Source of the DNA: Pseudomonas haemolytica
GTDB lineage: Bacteria; Pseudomonadota; Gammaproteobacteria; Pseudomonadales; Pseudomonadaceae
Direction: 5' to 3'
DNA length: 64,000 bases
Assembly (NCBI RefSeq): GCF_009659625.1
Contig: NZ_VOIW01000009.1
Span: 140,222 to 204,221 of the forward strand
Position 1 is the first letter of the stretch, and every line of letters starts with the position of its first letter. A program made the position numbers and the translations under genes. Shown here one piece after another: positions 16,975 through 24,700 of the stretch. Below the pieces are notes generated by a model. It had not been told where the DNA came from and ran no database searches. It worked only from the letters and a program-made list of their open reading frames with translations.

Positions 16975-17976
16975 TTAGCGCAACGTAAGCAACCCGTGGA
17001 CCAGCGGCTGCAAGTCCAGGCCATTGACCTGCTTGACCTGCTTGATCAACGCCTCAGGCCAGCACTGCATCCCCAGGCACGCCCCCAGCATGGCACCGAG
17101 GATCGCAGCGATGGTGTCGGTGTCGCCTCCCAGGCTGGCGGCCAGGCATAAGGCCTCGAAGGCATCCAGGTCGCCCGACGCGACTTGCTGCGCCAGGGCA
17201 AACGACACCACCACCGATTCCTGGGAGGCGACCGAAGTGCCGATCAATTCGTAGAGCAGGTCAGCAAACAGCGTTTTGTCGCCGCTGCCGACGCTCAGGG
17301 TGCGAGCCCAACTGATGCGGGTAGAAATGCGCCCACCGGCAATCCAGTGCCCATGGCTTTCGGCCTGCTGGGCGACCTGCGTGCCGATGTTCAGGGCTTC
17401 GCCCAGGTCCACGCCGTTGATGCCCGCCGAGACCACCGCTGCCACGGCCGCGGCACTGGAGACGCCCAGGCTGGTGTTATGGGTGACCTGGCAGGCCTGG
17501 ATCACTGCCTGGATAAACCGCGCCGTGTCGCTGACATCGGCGGCGATGCCCACCGGGGTGATGCGCATGGCGGCGCCATTGGTGGTGCCGTAGCGCCCGG
17601 ATTCTTCGGGCGTGTGACCGGCGAGGATCATGTCGATGGCCCGTTTAGTGGAAGGCCCGAGCAAGTCCTGGGAGCCCTTGGCGCGCATCACCGCTTCCCA
17701 CTCGATCAGGCGCTGGGCAAGCACAGTGGGTTCGATGCCGCCTTGGCCTTCCACCAGCAACTGCCCGACCAGGATGGCCTGCTCGGTGTCATCGGTGATG
17801 GAACCGGCTGGCATGTTCGGGGCAATCGGTTGGTCGGCGCCAGCGTCTTCCAGGGTGGTGATAGCGCCGAAGCTTTTTTGCACCTGCTCTCGGCTCAAGG
17901 ACTGAGTCGGCATACCCAAGGCGTCGCCCAGGGCAAGGCCGTAGAAGGCACCGAGTGCGCGATTTTCCCGGGTCAT
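16975..17976 (-). CDS. ADP-ribosylglycohydrolase-family protein
   Basis: The 333-residue protein has the metal-site motifs of the DraG / ADP-ribosylglycohydrolase family: GLALGDALG (13-21), ITDDTE (60-65, with Asp62 and Asp63) and LGGDTDTIAA (282-291, with Asp285 and Asp287). The dinuclear metal site therefore looks intact. In this operon (GntR, NCS1 permease, PfkB kinase) it more likely cleaves an N-glycosidic bond of an imported nucleoside-like molecule than removes ADP-ribose from a protein. It overlaps the GntR gene by 4 bp. Confidence 0.87.
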   Translation of the reverse strand: MTRENRALGAFYGLALGDALGMPTQSLSREQVQKSFGAITTLEDAGADQPIAPNMPAGSITDDTEQAILVGQLLVEGQGGIEPTVLAQRLIEWEAVMRAKGSQDLLGPSTKRAIDMILAGHTPEESGRYGTTNGAAMRITPVGIAADVSDTARFIQAVIQACQVTHNTSLGVSSAAAVAAVVSAGINGVDLGEALNIGTQVAQQAESHGHWIAGGRISTRISWARTLSVGSGDKTLFADLLYELIGTSVASQESVVVSFALAQQVASGDLDAFEALCLAASLGGDTDTIAAILGAMLGACLGMQCWPEALIKQVKQVNGLDLQPLVHGLLTLR

Positions 17977-18686
17977 TTTGAAGCTCCAAACTGCAGGTGC
18001 AGACGAAAATGCAGCGGGTCGAGCACGCTTTCGACATGCTCCATGAAACGCTCGCGGCGGTCATAGGTGGTGCGCGACGCCTTGAGAAAGACAGTGCCGG
18101 AGGGGCGTCCGAGTAATTCGGCGTCTTTATCGCTCAGGGGCTCGGCACCCATCCATTGGTCACCCTCGGCGCCCACATAGCCGTAGGCAGCCAGGGTGAT
18201 GGTCAGGGAATTGTCGATCAGGCCAGTGCGGGGCAGGCTTTCCAGGCCGCCAGAAGCAGGCATCAACGAGCGCTCCAGGGAGACGGCGGTACCGTCAGCC
18301 GTGAGCCGGCGGCGGTCGAGGGCAATGAATTGGTCAGTGCCGAAGCGGCTGGACAGGTCCGGGCGGGTCACAGCTTCGAAACGCAGGATGTCGGTGCTCA
18401 CCTGGGCGCCCGTATCTGCCAGGGCCTGGGCCCAACCGCTGCGCTGGTCGAGCACCATGCCGTCAAAGGTGACGATGGAGCCGACGCCGCTCTGGGTGGC
18501 GATGTAGTTGCGGCGTTTAAGCTCAGCCAGCGCTTCGCGCAGCGTGCCACGGCTGACCGCAAATTCCTCGGCCAATTGGTGCTCGCCCGGCAACAGGAAA
18601 CCATCGACCATCACCCCACCTTCGATACGGCGGATGAGCTCGTCGACGACGCGTTTTTTCTTATCAAATCGAACATGTCTAATCAT
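17973..18686 (-). CDS. GntR-family regulator (HutC/UTRA type)
   Basis: The 237-residue protein has an N-terminal GntR winged helix (LPGEHQLAEEFAVSRGTLRE at about 33-52) and a C-terminal UTRA effector domain (DQFIALDRRRLTADGTAVSL, then GTVFLKASRTTYD). ATG 18686 (MIRHVRFDKK) is preferred to a TTG two codons upstream. It leads the operon and overlaps the hydrolase gene by 4 bp, so it should autoregulate and repress uptake and breakdown until the substrate is present. Confidence 0.87.
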   Translation of the reverse strand: MIRHVRFDKKKRVVDELIRRIEGGVMVDGFLLPGEHQLAEEFAVSRGTLREALAELKRRNYIATQSGVGSIVTFDGMVLDQRSGWAQALADTGAQVSTDILRFEAVTRPDLSSRFGTDQFIALDRRRLTADGTAVSLERSLMPASGGLESLPRTGLIDNSLTITLAAYGYVGAEGDQWMGAEPLSDKDAELLGRPSGTVFLKASRTTYDRRERFMEHVESVLDPLHFRLHLQFGASK

Positions 18687-18756
18687 GTACAAATTGATAC
18701 CCGAAAATCGCGATTTACAGCAAGGGAATTATTTCAGGGTGAAGACAGAATCGGCC

Positions 18757-19317
18757 TCAGGGCTCCAGGCCGATGGGGAAAAACTCCCCGCAACTCCATA
18801 CGCCAAGCCAGCTCTGACCGTTGATCGGACGGCTCACGGCCAGCTCCACCAATTGGTAAAACGCGTTGCGATGCACGAGGGCTTCAAGGTTGGTGCGTAC
18901 CCGCAGATAAGGCGCAGGCTCGTGAGTGACGGGGTCGATCACCACCCGCAGCGGATGCTCAAGACCGGCCTCGACTTGCTCGTCGACGTTGGTGGTGAAA
19001 CGCAATACCTGGCTCTCGCCCTGCCCTTGCACGTCTAGCGTAACGGCGACAAAAGGCGCGTCATCGACGGTTATCCCGACTTTTTCCACCGGTGTAACCA
19101 GAAAATATTCATCGCCATCGCGGCGAATGATGTTGGAGAACAACTTGACCATCGGCTTTCGCCCGATAGGCGTGCCCTGGTAGAACCAGGTGCCGTCGCG
19201 GGCAATGCGCATGTCGATATTGCCGCAGAAATCCGGGTTCCATAGATGCACCGGCGCCGGCCCCTTGCCCTTGGGCAGTTGGGCCAATAGATCATTGGCC
19301 TTGGCGGAATCGGTCAT
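18757..19317 (-). CDS. DUF1285 domain protein
   Basis: The 186-residue soluble protein matches DUF1285 (LWNPDFCGNIDMRIARDGTW, then GRKPMVKLFSNIIRRDGDEY). Structures are known for the family, but its function is not. It lies 70 bp upstream of the GntR gene in the same direction and downstream of a lipoprotein gene. The last two-thirds carry an unusual number of aromatic and acidic residues but no catalytic motif that I recognise. Confidence 0.85.
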   Translation of the reverse strand: MTDSAKANDLLAQLPKGKGPAPVHLWNPDFCGNIDMRIARDGTWFYQGTPIGRKPMVKLFSNIIRRDGDEYFLVTPVEKVGITVDDAPFVAVTLDVQGQGESQVLRFTTNVDEQVEAGLEHPLRVVIDPVTHEPAPYLRVRTNLEALVHRNAFYQLVELAVSRPINGQSWLGVWSCGEFFPIGLEP

Positions 19318-19333
19318 GGGGTTCTCCTCGGGT

Positions 19334-19939
19334 CTACTGATTGCTCATGCCCAGCAAGCCCCGGGCGTATTGCGCCAGAGGGCGGGCAATCAGATCTTGT
19401 GGCGATGTGTCGTGGAACGTCAGTAAACCGCCACGACTGCGAATACGCGCAGTATCAATCAAATACTGGGTGCTGGTCTCGATCAACATGACCTGGATTA
19501 CGCCGCTGTCCAGACCCAGGCGGTCCAAGGCTTGCTGATCGGTCCACTCGTCGGCGTTGCCGATACGGTCATCGGCTGCCGCAAAGCGGCAATACAGCAG
19601 GTAGTGAGCACCCGCCTCGCGAGCTTCGGCCATGGCCTGCTCGAGACCTTCCGGTTGGCGCGCGCGACGGACCATGGGGAAATACTCGACGAAGCCGTTG
19701 AACGCCTCCTCGGCCACTACGTTAGGCCGTGGGTACGCGCTGCCCGGCGGCACAAAGGCGCCCTGGGCGATAAACACAAAGGAGTCCGGTTGTATGCGCA
19801 CCGAGGCGGTACGCCGAGTATCGCTGTGGTCGAGCAACCCGGCGTCGCTCATCTGATAGCGAGTGCCTTCGGCCATATCGCTGACGGTCATGCACCCACC
19901 CAGGGCCAACGACGCCAGCAGCAAAACCAGACTACGCAT
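19334..19939 (-). CDS. DUF4823-like lipoprotein
   Basis: The 201-residue protein starts with a lipoprotein signal (MRSLVLLLASLALGGC, Cys16 lipidated). The mature part resembles DUF4823 proteins (SVRIQPDSFVFIAQGAFVPP, then GAHYLLYCRFAAADDRIGN). ATG 19939 follows GGAGG; the frame continues upstream to 20020 without a ribosome binding site. It is predicted to lie in the outer membrane, facing the periplasm. Function is unknown. Confidence 0.78.
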   Translation of the reverse strand: MRSLVLLLASLALGGCMTVSDMAEGTRYQMSDAGLLDHSDTRRTASVRIQPDSFVFIAQGAFVPPGSAYPRPNVVAEEAFNGFVEYFPMVRRARQPEGLEQAMAEAREAGAHYLLYCRFAAADDRIGNADEWTDQQALDRLGLDSGVIQVMLIETSTQYLIDTARIRSRGGLLTFHDTSPQDLIARPLAQYARGLLGMSNQ

Positions 19940-20020
19940 CCTAATCCTCCAGAAGCCGGTGACGGAAAACCGGCGAATGGGCGTGAGATGCAGGTTCTGC
20001 GCCATCTTGAAGGGCAACAC

Positions 20021-20989
20021 TTAGCCGCCGATGATCTTCATGACCGTCGCGCCGCCGGAAAATGCCACTTCCTGCTTGTCACCCAGGGCCTTCATCAGCA
20101 AGCCCTGCAGGGCCGGCAATGCCTGATGACGCGGCTGGTCCAGCAAATCGCCGACGTAGTGGCGATTGCTTGAGGACAAGCACCCATGCAGCCAACCCGT
20201 GGAGGACAACCGCAGCCGCGAACAGGTGCGGCAGAACGGCACGCTTTCGTTGGCGATCACGCCGAAGAAACCCTTGCCCGGCACTTCGTAGCGCACTGCC
20301 GTGGCATCGACCGGCGCATTGGCTTGCAGGTATTCATGCTGTTCGCCGATCAGGCTGAGCAGTTGTTGCAGGCTGACGAACTGTTGCAGGAACGCGTTGG
20401 AGTCTTTCGCCAGGTGGCCCATGCGCATCAGCTCGATAAAGCGCAGCTCGTAGCCACGCTCCAGGCAGTAGTCGAGCAGCGGCATCACCTGGTCCAGGTT
20501 CTGGCCGCGCAACGGCACCATGTTGACCTTGATCTTGATCCCGGCGGCGCTGGCCTGGTCCATGCCATCGAGCACGGTGGCCAGGTCGCCGCCACGGGCG
20601 ATGCTGCGAAAGGCATCGGCATCCAGGGTATCGAGAGAGACATTGATGCGCCGAATGCCGGCCGCCACCAGCAACGGCAGTTTGCGCGCCAGCAGTTGAC
20701 CATTGGTGGTCAGGCTGATGTCGCTGAGGCCCATCTGCCCGACCGCGCCCATGAAGGCTTCCAACTTGGGACTGACCAGCGGTTCACCGCCGGTGATGCG
20801 CAAACGCTCGATACCGGCTGCTTCGATCAGGTAAGCCACGCCCCGGGCCATGGCCTCGGCCGAGAGTTCGTCCTGGGCAGCCACCAGCCGCTTGCCATTG
20901 GGCACGCAGTAAGTACACGCGTAATTACAGGCTGAGGTCAGGCTGATCCGCAAATTGCGAAAACGCCTGCCTTGACGATCAACGATCAT
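20021..20989 (-). CDS. moaA: GTP 3',8-cyclase (molybdenum cofactor synthesis)
   Basis: The 322-residue radical SAM enzyme converts GTP to 3',8-cyclo-7,8-dihydro-GTP, the first step of molybdopterin synthesis. The SAM cluster ligands are Cys21, Cys25 and Cys28 (CNYACTYC). The second cluster ligands are Cys253, Cys256 and Cys270, and the C-terminus ends in the Gly-Gly needed for activity. The rest of the moa operon is not adjacent. An inverted repeat lies 33-62 bp upstream of the start. Confidence 0.95.
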   Translation of the reverse strand: MIVDRQGRRFRNLRISLTSACNYACTYCVPNGKRLVAAQDELSAEAMARGVAYLIEAAGIERLRITGGEPLVSPKLEAFMGAVGQMGLSDISLTTNGQLLARKLPLLVAAGIRRINVSLDTLDADAFRSIARGGDLATVLDGMDQASAAGIKIKVNMVPLRGQNLDQVMPLLDYCLERGYELRFIELMRMGHLAKDSNAFLQQFVSLQQLLSLIGEQHEYLQANAPVDATAVRYEVPGKGFFGVIANESVPFCRTCSRLRLSSTGWLHGCLSSSNRHYVGDLLDQPRHQALPALQGLLMKALGDKQEVAFSGGATVMKIIGG

Positions 20990-21021
20990 GGATCACTCCG
21001 GCAGAGGATAATTCGGGCGCA

Positions 21022-21051
21022 CTAAAAGCTGACTTATAAATCAGCTTTTAG
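21022..21051. promoter_or_regulatory. 11-bp perfect inverted repeat upstream of moaA
   Basis: CTAAAAGCTGA (21022-21032) is mirrored by TCAGCTTTTAG (21041-21051) around the 8-nt CTTATAAA. It lies between the TetR stop and the moaA start. No T-tract follows on either strand, so an operator or leader hairpin is more likely than a terminator. Confidence 0.55.
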
Positions 21052-21103
21052 CAAGATCCTTGCCTGAGTATATTCCTGGGGTACTACGCCTGGCAGCAAA
21101 TCA

Positions 21104-21772
21104 TTACGGAGTAGGCGTTTGCACAGGCGCGGTTTCAACGGCGGCGGGCTCAGCACTGTGCTTGCGCTTGTTGCCCATGCGTACGCCGATGTCCATCAGG
21201 AACTGGAAGAAGCCTTCCTGGTCTTCCAGCACATTGCTCCAGAACGGCGAGTGGTACAGCGCCACGGCGCCATGCACCAAGGCCCAGGCGGCGCAGTAGT
21301 GGAAGTATGGCGGCACGTCTTCAAGCTTGCCTTCACTGATGCGGCCCTTGATCAGCAGGGTCAGGCGTTCGAAGTTCGAGGCACGGATCTTGTGCAGCTC
21401 CTCGACCATTTCCGGCACTTGGTGGCCTTTGACCACCTTCTCTTCCAGGCGGTCGAACAGGCGGTAGCGCTGCGGGTCCCGCATGCGGAACTCGAAGTAA
21501 GCGCGGGACAGGGCTTCCTTGTCTTTGTCGACATCGGCCGAGTGCAGCAGCTCGTTCAAGTCGCGCTCGTAGTCGAGCATCAGGCGCAGGTAGATCTCGG
21601 CCTTGGATTTGAAGTGCTTGTAGATCGTGCCTTTGCCGATACCCACGGCATCCGCAATCATCTCGACGGTGACGCTGTCTTCGCCCTGATCGAGGAATAA
21701 CTTGAGTGCAGTGTCGAGAATTTCCTGCTCACGGCGGCGAAACTCACGGACCTTACGGGGTTCTTTGTGCAT
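21104..21772 (-). CDS. TetR-family transcriptional regulator
   Basis: The 222-residue protein has the TetR helix-turn-helix at about 14-60 (ILDTALKLFLDQGEDSVTVE, then GIGKGTIYKHFKSKAEIYLR) and a helical ligand-binding domain. The C-terminal 20 residues are rich in Ala, Pro and Thr. The same gene sits beside rgsA and tatD in P. aeruginosa (PA2957). Its target and ligand are not evident here. Confidence 0.9.
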   Translation of the reverse strand: MHKEPRKVREFRRREQEILDTALKLFLDQGEDSVTVEMIADAVGIGKGTIYKHFKSKAEIYLRLMLDYERDLNELLHSADVDKDKEALSRAYFEFRMRDPQRYRLFDRLEEKVVKGHQVPEMVEELHKIRASNFERLTLLIKGRISEGKLEDVPPYFHYCAAWALVHGAVALYHSPFWSNVLEDQEGFFQFLMDIGVRMGNKRKHSAEPAAVETAPVQTPTP

Positions 21773-22082
21773 GAGGAAGAGGTCTGCAAAGGTCGGAATA
21801 GGGAGGGTTGCGCAGGGCCACCGATACGTGGCGATACGATTTACCCGATGCGAGGGATTATCCCGACTGAACGGTCGTTGGGCAACGTCTATGTGAACCC
21901 GCCAGGCACTTAACTTTCAGTGCGCCAACGATTTCAGCGATATCAGTCAGAAATAATACGCAACACCTGACCCTGCCCATCAGCGCAATGAGAACTCAAG
22001 CGAAGCGCACGTATTCCAAATCTGTTTAAAAAACGATCAATCACGACTGGACTGAATGGGATACTGATCAATACTTCAACTG

Positions 22083-22198
22083 TTGGCGCGACATCTCCCC
22101 CAAGTGACGCGTCGACCTGGGTACCGACGGACTGCGTACCCTTGTTTTACTCCTAATGGTCTTAGCCCGGATTCCCCCCCCAGAACCCGGGTTTTTTT
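22083..22198 (+). ncRNA. rgsA: RgsA (P16) small RNA
   Basis: The gene lies between the TetR gene and tatD, the conserved place of RgsA in Pseudomonas. CAATACTT at 22069-22076 fits the extended -10 box of RpoS promoters, putting the start near 22082-22084. A G/C-rich hairpin and eight T (22166-22199) end it, giving about 116 nt. RgsA is known to depend on RpoS and, indirectly, on GacA, and to act with Hfq in stress resistance. The ends are estimates. Confidence 0.75.
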
Positions 22199-22199
22199 T
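22166..22199 (+). terminator. Rho-independent terminator of rgsA
   Basis: CCCGG (22166-22170) pairs with CCGGG (22187-22191), followed by eight T. There is no plus-strand protein gene upstream that it could serve. Confidence 0.85.
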
Positions 22200-22217
22200 G
22201 CCTGAAATTTAGCTGTG

Positions 22218-23003
22218 TTACCCAGCTACGTGGGCCAACGGAAACAGGCGCTTGAAGTTCTCGGTGGTCTGCTCGGCGAAGCGCTCGTACGACTCGCCGC
22301 GCAGCATTGCCAGGTAGTCGGCCACGTCACGCACATATTCCGGCAGGTTGGGCTTGCCGCGATGGGGGATGGGCGCCAGGTACGGCGAGTCGGTTTCTAC
22401 CAGCAGACGGTCGGCCGGCACCTGGCGGGCCACGTCGCGCAGCGCATCGGCATTACGGAAGGTGACGATACCCGACAGGGATATATAGAACCCCAGGTCC
22501 AGGGCCGCCTTGGCCATGTCCCAATCTTCGGTAAAGCAATGCAACACACCGGCCTGCGGCAGCGCGGCTTCACGCAGCAGCGTCAAGGTATCGGCGCGGG
22601 CACCCCGGGTGTGGACGATCACCGGCTTGCCAGTCTGCTGGGCGGCCTGCAGGTGCAGACGGAACGAAGCCTGCTGCAACTCGGCCGCTTCGGGCTCGTA
22701 GTGGTAGTCCAGTCCGGTTTCACCAATGGCTACCACCCGTGGATGGTTGAGTTCACCCAATAGCCAGTCGAGGGCCGGGGCTTCGCCAGGCTTGAGGTCC
22801 AGCGGATGGATACCGACCGAGCAATCCACGTCGGGGTAGCGATCAGCCAAGGCTTTGACGTCGGCGGCGTTCTCTGCGCTGACACCAATGCACAGGAAGT
22901 GACCGACCCCGCGTTGGCGGGCCGCCTCAAGGGCGGCGTCGAGGGAACCGCCGTGCTGGGCAAGGTCGAGGCGATCAAGGTGGCAATGGGAATCTACGAG
23001 CAT
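22218..23003 (-). CDS. tatD: TatD-family metal-dependent hydrolase
   Basis: The 261-residue amidohydrolase-fold protein has the TatD signatures DSHCHLD near the N-terminus (metal-binding His6 and His8), GETGLDYHY at about 93-101 and ETDSPYLAP near 203. TatD proteins are 3'-5' exonucleases acting on DNA and RNA ends. It lies 63 bp after holB; in P. aeruginosa pilZ sits in this gap, but the space here is too small. Confidence 0.93.
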   Translation of the reverse strand: MLVDSHCHLDRLDLAQHGGSLDAALEAARQRGVGHFLCIGVSAENAADVKALADRYPDVDCSVGIHPLDLKPGEAPALDWLLGELNHPRVVAIGETGLDYHYEPEAAELQQASFRLHLQAAQQTGKPVIVHTRGARADTLTLLREAALPQAGVLHCFTEDWDMAKAALDLGFYISLSGIVTFRNADALRDVARQVPADRLLVETDSPYLAPIPHRGKPNLPEYVRDVADYLAMLRGESYERFAEQTTENFKRLFPLAHVAG

Positions 23004-23066
23004 AGGAATTCAGGACTTAAGTCACGAAAAGAGTCTGGCCAACGATACACCCGTTGGCCACGGAAA

Positions 23067-24056
23067 TTAACGCCGCCCGAGCAGGCCGACCCACTGCACC
23101 AGCAGCGCCTCGAGCAACAGCACGCGGTTGAGGTTGGCTTTGCCGAGTACCTTCTGGCGCTGGGCAAGAATCCAGTCCTGGATGTTAAGTACTTTGTCCT
23201 GAGCACTTTTCTGCGCGAGGTACTGCACGACCTTGCGCATATCCGCCAGGCCCAGGCCCTGTTCATCCTGGGTTAATTGGTAGCGCAGGACCAGGCTGGA
23301 CCAGTCGCAGAACCAGTCGAACAACAGCAACAGGGGAATATCCTTCCAGGCGCTTTCGGCCAATTGCGTGGCGGACAGCTCCTGCTTGAGCAGCTTCTTC
23401 ACGCCATCCACGACCAATGCCCGCTGCTCACGCACGCCCTGGGCTTGCAGCTTCACCGCCGCCAAGGGCGAACCGGCCGCCAGGGTCAGCAACTCGACCC
23501 GTTCTTCTGCGGTGCACTCCGGCAACGCCTGTGCCAGCCATTGCAGGCTCATGGCTTCGCTCGGCAACGGGCAAGCCTGCTGCACGCACCGGCTGCGAAT
23601 AGTTGGCAACAAGCGGCTGGACTGATGGCTCACCAGCAACAGCACGGTATCGCCGGACGGTTCTTCGAGGCTTTTGAGCAAGGCGTTCGCGGCGTTGATG
23701 TTCATCGCCTCCACCGGCTCGATCAGCACCACTTTGCGCCCGCCCATCTGCGCGGTCTGTACCACGAAGCTGACGAGATCACGCACCTGGTCGACCTTGA
23801 TCGCCTTGTCCGCCTCCTCGGGCTCCAGCACATAATTATCCGGGTGACTGCCGGCCCTGAGCAGCAGGCAGGACTTACATTCGCCGCAGGCCTCCAGGTT
23901 GACCGGACGCTGACACAACAGGCTGGCCATCAGGCGCTCGGCGAGGTCGCGCTTACCAATGCCCACCGGCCCGTGCAGCAAATAGGCATGGGCGTGCTGG
24001 GCACGGCCGGCCAATTGCTGCCACAGACTGTCCTGCCACGGGTAGGACTCAGCCAC
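23067..24056 (-). CDS. holB: DNA polymerase III delta' subunit
   Basis: The 329-residue protein is the delta' part of the clamp loader. It has a modified Walker A (HGPVGIGKRD near 31-40) and zinc-module cysteines of the form CQRPVNLEACGECKSC. Translation starts at GTG 24056, overlapping the tmk stop by 8 bp and giving the family length (P. aeruginosa HolB is about 328). The frame continues upstream to 24242 inside tmk, which is an artefact. Confidence 0.93.
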   Translation of the reverse strand: MAESYPWQDSLWQQLAGRAQHAHAYLLHGPVGIGKRDLAERLMASLLCQRPVNLEACGECKSCLLLRAGSHPDNYVLEPEEADKAIKVDQVRDLVSFVVQTAQMGGRKVVLIEPVEAMNINAANALLKSLEEPSGDTVLLLVSHQSSRLLPTIRSRCVQQACPLPSEAMSLQWLAQALPECTAEERVELLTLAAGSPLAAVKLQAQGVREQRALVVDGVKKLLKQELSATQLAESAWKDIPLLLLFDWFCDWSSLVLRYQLTQDEQGLGLADMRKVVQYLAQKSAQDKVLNIQDWILAQRQKVLGKANLNRVLLLEALLVQWVGLLGRR

Positions 24057-24681
24057 GGGTGCGCTCCAGCAGTGTCGGCAACAGCGCATCGATGGCCCGT
24101 TGCACCTGGGCCAGCGGCTGGGCGGCGTCCAGCAGGTAATAACGTGCAGGCTCAGCCTTGGCACGCTGCAGGAAAGCGCTGCGCACAGCATCGAAAAACG
24201 CCTGGCCTTCCAGTTCGAAGCGATCCAGGCGACCACGAGCACTGGCGCGAGCCATGCCCACTTCCACCGGCAGGTCGAACAGCAGGGTCAGGTCGGGGCG
24301 CACATCACCCTGCACGAAGGTTTCCAGGGTTGCGATACGCTCCAGGGACAAACCCCGGCCACCGCCCTGGTAGGCGTAGGTGGAATCGGTGAAGCGATCG
24401 CAAATCACCACCGCACCACGTGCCAGCGCCGGGCGAATCACTTCGGCCAGGTGCTGGGCACGGGCGGCAAACACCAGCAGCAACTCAGTGTCCGGGTTCA
24501 TCTGCTCATCACCCGGGGCCAACAGGACTTCGCGAATACGCTCGGCCAGCGGCGTACCGCCCGGCTCCCGGGTCAGCACCACTTCTATGCCCTCGGCGCG
24601 CAGGCGCTCGGCCAGGTAGTCGCGGTTGGTGCTTTTGCCGGCGCCTTCCGGGCCTTCCAGGGTAATAAACAAGCCAGTCAC
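24049..24681 (-). CDS. tmk: Thymidylate kinase
   Basis: The 210-residue enzyme phosphorylates dTMP to dTDP. The P-loop EGPEGAGKST is at 9-18, the DRF motif (ICDRFTDSTYAYQGGGRGL) near 92-110 and the lid region around 145. It overlaps holB by 8 bp, linking dTTP supply and replication. It lies 19 bp after mltG. Confidence 0.96.
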   Translation of the reverse strand: MTGLFITLEGPEGAGKSTNRDYLAERLRAEGIEVVLTREPGGTPLAERIREVLLAPGDEQMNPDTELLLVFAARAQHLAEVIRPALARGAVVICDRFTDSTYAYQGGGRGLSLERIATLETFVQGDVRPDLTLLFDLPVEVGMARASARGRLDRFELEGQAFFDAVRSAFLQRAKAEPARYYLLDAAQPLAQVQRAIDALLPTLLERTRG

Positions 24682-24700
24682 AGGCAGTCCTTAGTCAGAG

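Noticed and set aside
18660..18690. GntR operator in the ATGTAC/TCTAATC region at the GntR start
   Set aside because: Partial symmetry is present but overlaps the start codon and does not fit a known HutC-type operator well enough to report.
22200..22217. rgsA terminator as the end of a protein gene on the plus strand
   Set aside because: No plus-strand frame with a start signal lies between 21773 and 22165.
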